Assembly: GCF_038066715.1 (NCBI RefSeq)
Contig: NZ_JBBUKT010000004.1
Coordinates: 496,001 to 560,000 of the forward strand
Reading direction: 5' to 3'
Length of the DNA: 64,000 bases
Source: Luteolibacter sp. Y139
GTDB lineage: Bacteria; Verrucomicrobiota; Verrucomicrobiia; Verrucomicrobiales; Akkermansiaceae
Shown: positions 61,790 to 64,000 of the stretch, one piece after another
Layout: each line of letters opens with the position of its first letter
How positions within the stretch are numbered: the stretch's first letter is position 1
Notes under the pieces: generated by a model
Databases searched by the model: none
What the model saw: only the letters and a program-made list of their open reading frames with translations
What the model was told of the DNA's origin: nothing
Program-made: the position numbers and the translations under genes

Positions 61790-64000
61790 CTACGGCGTGA
61801 ACTCGACCTTGTAGAAGGCTTTGCCGAAGGAAGTGGGGTCGGTGAAGGAGGCGGTGGTGGCGGCGGTGCCGGTGACGGTACCTAGGGTTTGCCAGGAGGC
61901 TTCGCCGAGGGTGAGGCTGCGCTTCACGGTGAAGACGATGCCGTTGGCGCTGGGCCAGGTGATGGTGCGGCCGTTGGGGGAGACGGTGGACTTGAAGGAG
62001 CTGGTGCCGCTGGAGGGATTCAGGCCGAGGCGATACTCGGCGAGGTTCGAGGTGCCGTCGCCGTCTTTATCGCCGTTTGCGGTTTGGGTGAGGTTGCCGA
62101 AGTTGGCTTGTTCCCATGAATCCGGCAGGCCGTCTTCGTCGGTGTCATCGATGACGAGGGTGACTTGTCCGGCGGTGGTGGTGGAGAGGTGGGCGGTGGT
62201 CCCGACTGGGATGCCTGCTAGAGTGGCGCTGCCGCTGAGGGTACCGCCGTAGGTGAAGAGAGGATAGCGGCCGAAGGCGGTGCCGGGAGCGAGCGCGACC
62301 TGGACGGTGCCGCCGAGGGTGAGGTCGCCGGTGATGGCGATGAGGTCGGAGGAAGCACCGCTGCGAAGGCGGGTGAGCGAGGTGCTGCCGAGGAAGGCAC
62401 TGCCTTGAACTGTTAGAATGCCAGGCGTGCCGGTGAGATAGCCGCGGCCGTCGAAGGTGCCATCGTGGACGAAGTCGGAGGCGAGGGTGCCGTAGCCGGA
62501 ACAGGATGCGCCGCTGGCGATCTTCGTCGCGTCAGTGGCGAGGCTGCCGCCTTCGATCTTCAGGGTGGCTCCGGGCATGACCTGTGCGGCGGTGGCGCTG
62601 CTGAAAGGGCCGGTGAGCCTGAGGGTGCCCTGTTCGACGGTGGTGCCGCCATTCCATGCGCCGCTGCCGCTGAGGGTCCAGGTGCCGGTGCCGGTTTTGA
62701 CGTAGGTGGTGGCGGTGCCGGTGTTTTGCTCGGAGATGGTGCCGGCGAAGGTGGTGTCGGTGTTCTTCCCGCCGATACGGTAGGTCAGGGCGCGGCCGCC
62801 GGTGGCTCCGCCCTGGAGCGTGGAAAGGGCCGTGCCGGAAAGAGCGCCGATGGGGATAGTGGTGCCGGCGCCTTGCGCGAGCGTGCCGATGTAGTAGGCG
62901 TAAACCCTATCGGTGAGCGCGACGCTGGCCTGGGGGAAGCCGGGGAAATTGTAGTTGGTCCCCATGCGGAGGTCGCCGCCGCTGGCGTCGGTGAGCACAT
63001 TGATGGTGCCGGTGAAGGCGGACCAATCGCAGAGCATGGTGGTGCGCACCCAGGGGACGTAGTAGTTCAAGGTGCCTGCGCCGGAGAGAAAGCCGTAGAG
63101 GTCGACGCGCGAGTCGGCATTGAGCCGCGCGGTGGCTCCGGCGGGGACGTTGAAGATCGCGCCGAAAACGCTGTAAGTACTGTCATTGTCGTACATCGAG
63201 AGCACGCCGCCATTGAGGGTCACGGTGCCGCTGCCCACTCCGTTGTTGTTCGCGACGTCATTGGCCAGTGCCACTTCGCCGGCATTGAGGATGAGGCCGC
63301 CGGTGTGGGTGTTCGCGCCGGTATTGGAGAGGGTGAGGGTGCCGCTGCCATTCTTGATGAGGGCGGCATTGCCACCCAGCGATCCGGTGCCGGTGAGATT
63401 GTAGCCGGCGGTGGTGGTGATGGTGGCGGTGCGGGGCGAGACGGTGCCGGAGAGCGTGACGGTGCGGGTGGTGGCGGAGTCGTCCAATACCACGTCGTCG
63501 TTGTTGAAGAACGTGTCGGGCGAGGCTCCGGTCCAATTGCCCGGGGTGACGGTATCCCAGGTGCCATTGGCGGCGCCGGTCCAGGTGAGGACGGCGGGAT
63601 TGCCGGTGACGGTGAGCCAGACCTTGGAGGGATTCGATCCCGCTGCGCTGCGGCCGAGGGCGAAGGTCTGGCGGGAGTTGGTTGGCAGATCGTGGGTAAG
63701 GGTGACGCCTGTGACGGTGCTATTGGTCGCGCCGGTGATGAGATCGTAGGTGCCGGCCTGGAGAGGGCCCTGGCGGAGCTTGAACCAGAAGTTCAGGGCG
63801 CCGGTCATGGCGAGGGTGCCATTCATGGCGATGCGGTCATTCGCGCCGGCGGGTGTGTTCGCCATGTCGTAAATGAGCGTGTTGTTGCCACTGAGGGTGA
63901 GGCCGCCATTCGCCGTGAAAGTCGCTCCGGTCGGCCCGGAGCCGGGAGAGATGCTCGCGTCAGCGCTCGCGATGATGGGGCCGGCCACGCTGCCGCTGCC
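61790..64000 (-). CDS. PATR-repeat surface protein with C-terminal type 3 repeat module (5' end outside window)
   Basis: The frame is open beyond the window edge, so the N-terminus and any catalytic domain are missing. At least 736 residues are visible: Gly/Ser/Thr/Asn-rich beta-helix with PATR units (LIKNGSGTLTLSNTGANTH, YVKTGTGTWTLSGSGAWNG), then DTDEDGLPDSWEQANFG and GDKDGDGTSNLAEYRLGLNP calcium-binding-like repeats, and a beta-domain ending KAFYKVEFTP. The end closely resembles that of the PL11 fusion (SSFK, TWPSA, FTDP or FTDT, KAFYK). Its missing part may be an enzyme such as another lyase, by analogy only. Confidence 0.85.
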   Translation of the reverse strand, partial: GSGSVAGPIIASADASISPGSGPTGATFTANGGLTLSGNNTLIYDMANTPAGANDRIAMNGTLAMTGALNFWFKLRQGPLQAGTYDLITGATNSTVTGVTLTHDLPTNSRQTFALGRSAAGSNPSKVWLTVTGNPAVLTWTGAANGTWDTVTPGNWTGASPDTFFNNDDVVLDDSATTRTVTLSGTVSPRTATITTTAGYNLTGTGSLGGNAALIKNGSGTLTLSNTGANTHTGGLILNAGEVALANDVANNNGVGSGTVTLNGGVLSMYDNDSTYSVFGAIFNVPAGATARLNADSRVDLYGFLSGAGTLNYYVPWVRTTMLCDWSAFTGTINVLTDASGGDLRMGTNYNFPGFPQASVALTDRVYAYYIGTLAQGAGTTIPIGALSGTALSTLQGGATGGRALTYRIGGKNTDTTFAGTISEQNTGTATTYVKTGTGTWTLSGSGAWNGGTTVEQGTLRLTGPFSSATAAQVMPGATLKIEGGSLATDATKIASGASCSGYGTLASDFVHDGTFDGRGYLTGTPGILTVQGSAFLGSTSLTRLRSGASSDLIAITGDLTLGGTVQVALAPGTAFGRYPLFTYGGTLSGSATLAGIPVGTTAHLSTTTAGQVTLVIDDTDEDGLPDSWEQANFGNLTQTANGDKDGDGTSNLAEYRLGLNPSSGTSSFKSTVSPNGRTITWPSANGIVFTVKRSLTLGEASWQTLGTVTGTAATTASFTDPTSFGKAFYKVEFTP

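Overview
The window is high-GC DNA, almost certainly from the chromosome of a Verrucomicrobium of the Luteolibacter/Haloferula/Akkermansia type. No rRNA marker is present. The assignment rests on several large secreted proteins built from autotransporter-associated beta-strand (PATR) repeats, PEP-CTERM tails, many sialidases and SGNH esterases, a CotH-kinase/lamin-tail protein, hybrid GntR-LacI regulators and palindromic intergenic repeats. I see no rRNA, tRNA, CRISPR array, prophage or transposase gene.

Layout. 1-13 kb: a truncated CotH/lamin-tail surface protein, a PAP2 phosphatase, a serine hydrolase-NamZ fusion for muropeptide or muramic acid processing, a small membrane protein and a lipoprotein, a three-gene type III polyketide cluster (methyltransferase, flavoprotein, type III PKS), and a secretin-like protein. 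13-35 kb: a sialoglycan locus. It holds three GH33 sialidases (one fused to an O-acetylesterase), a separate sialate O-acetylesterase, an SGNH plus alpha/beta hydrolase fusion, a GntR-LacI-type regulator, and an operon of sialidase, sialic acid mutarotase, MFS transporter, N-acetylneuraminate lyase and AGE-family epimerase. A PEP-CTERM protein and a PATR protein are interleaved. 35-44 kb: a metallophosphoesterase, an MFS antiporter, a lipoprotein, an exported archaemetzincin, a decayed toxin-antitoxin pair, a frameshifted SEC-C gene, a porin, an S10 peptidase, and an HxlR regulator divergent from a DinB-like gene. 44-58 kb: a pectin/rhamnogalacturonan locus with a PL10 pectate lyase, four esterases in overlapping or closely spaced order, a GH29 fucosidase and a 1998-residue PL11 lyase carried on PATR repeats. 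58-64 kb: two more PATR proteins, one cut by the window edge.

How the genes work together. In the sialic acid part, secreted esterases and sialidases would release sialic acid. NanM would interconvert anomers, the MFS protein would import it, the lyase would make N-acetylmannosamine plus pyruvate, and the AGE epimerase would make N-acetylglucosamine, as in the Bacteroides fragilis nanLET scheme. Seven copies of one inverted repeat (CTGGTT, nine bases, RACCAG or near variants) lie upstream of every transcription unit of this part, including the regulator gene itself. This defines a self-contained candidate regulon that also recruits a PEP-CTERM protein, a PATR surface protein and an uncharacterised two-domain hydrolase. 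That regulon is the main finding.

Two genome-scale signals stand out. The hexamer TGTTAG/CTAACA is strongly over-represented and appears on both strands and in all reading frames of unrelated genes. Several families of short palindromic repeats recur between genes, some with a GTAG foot typical of REP elements, and some have been absorbed into gene ends.
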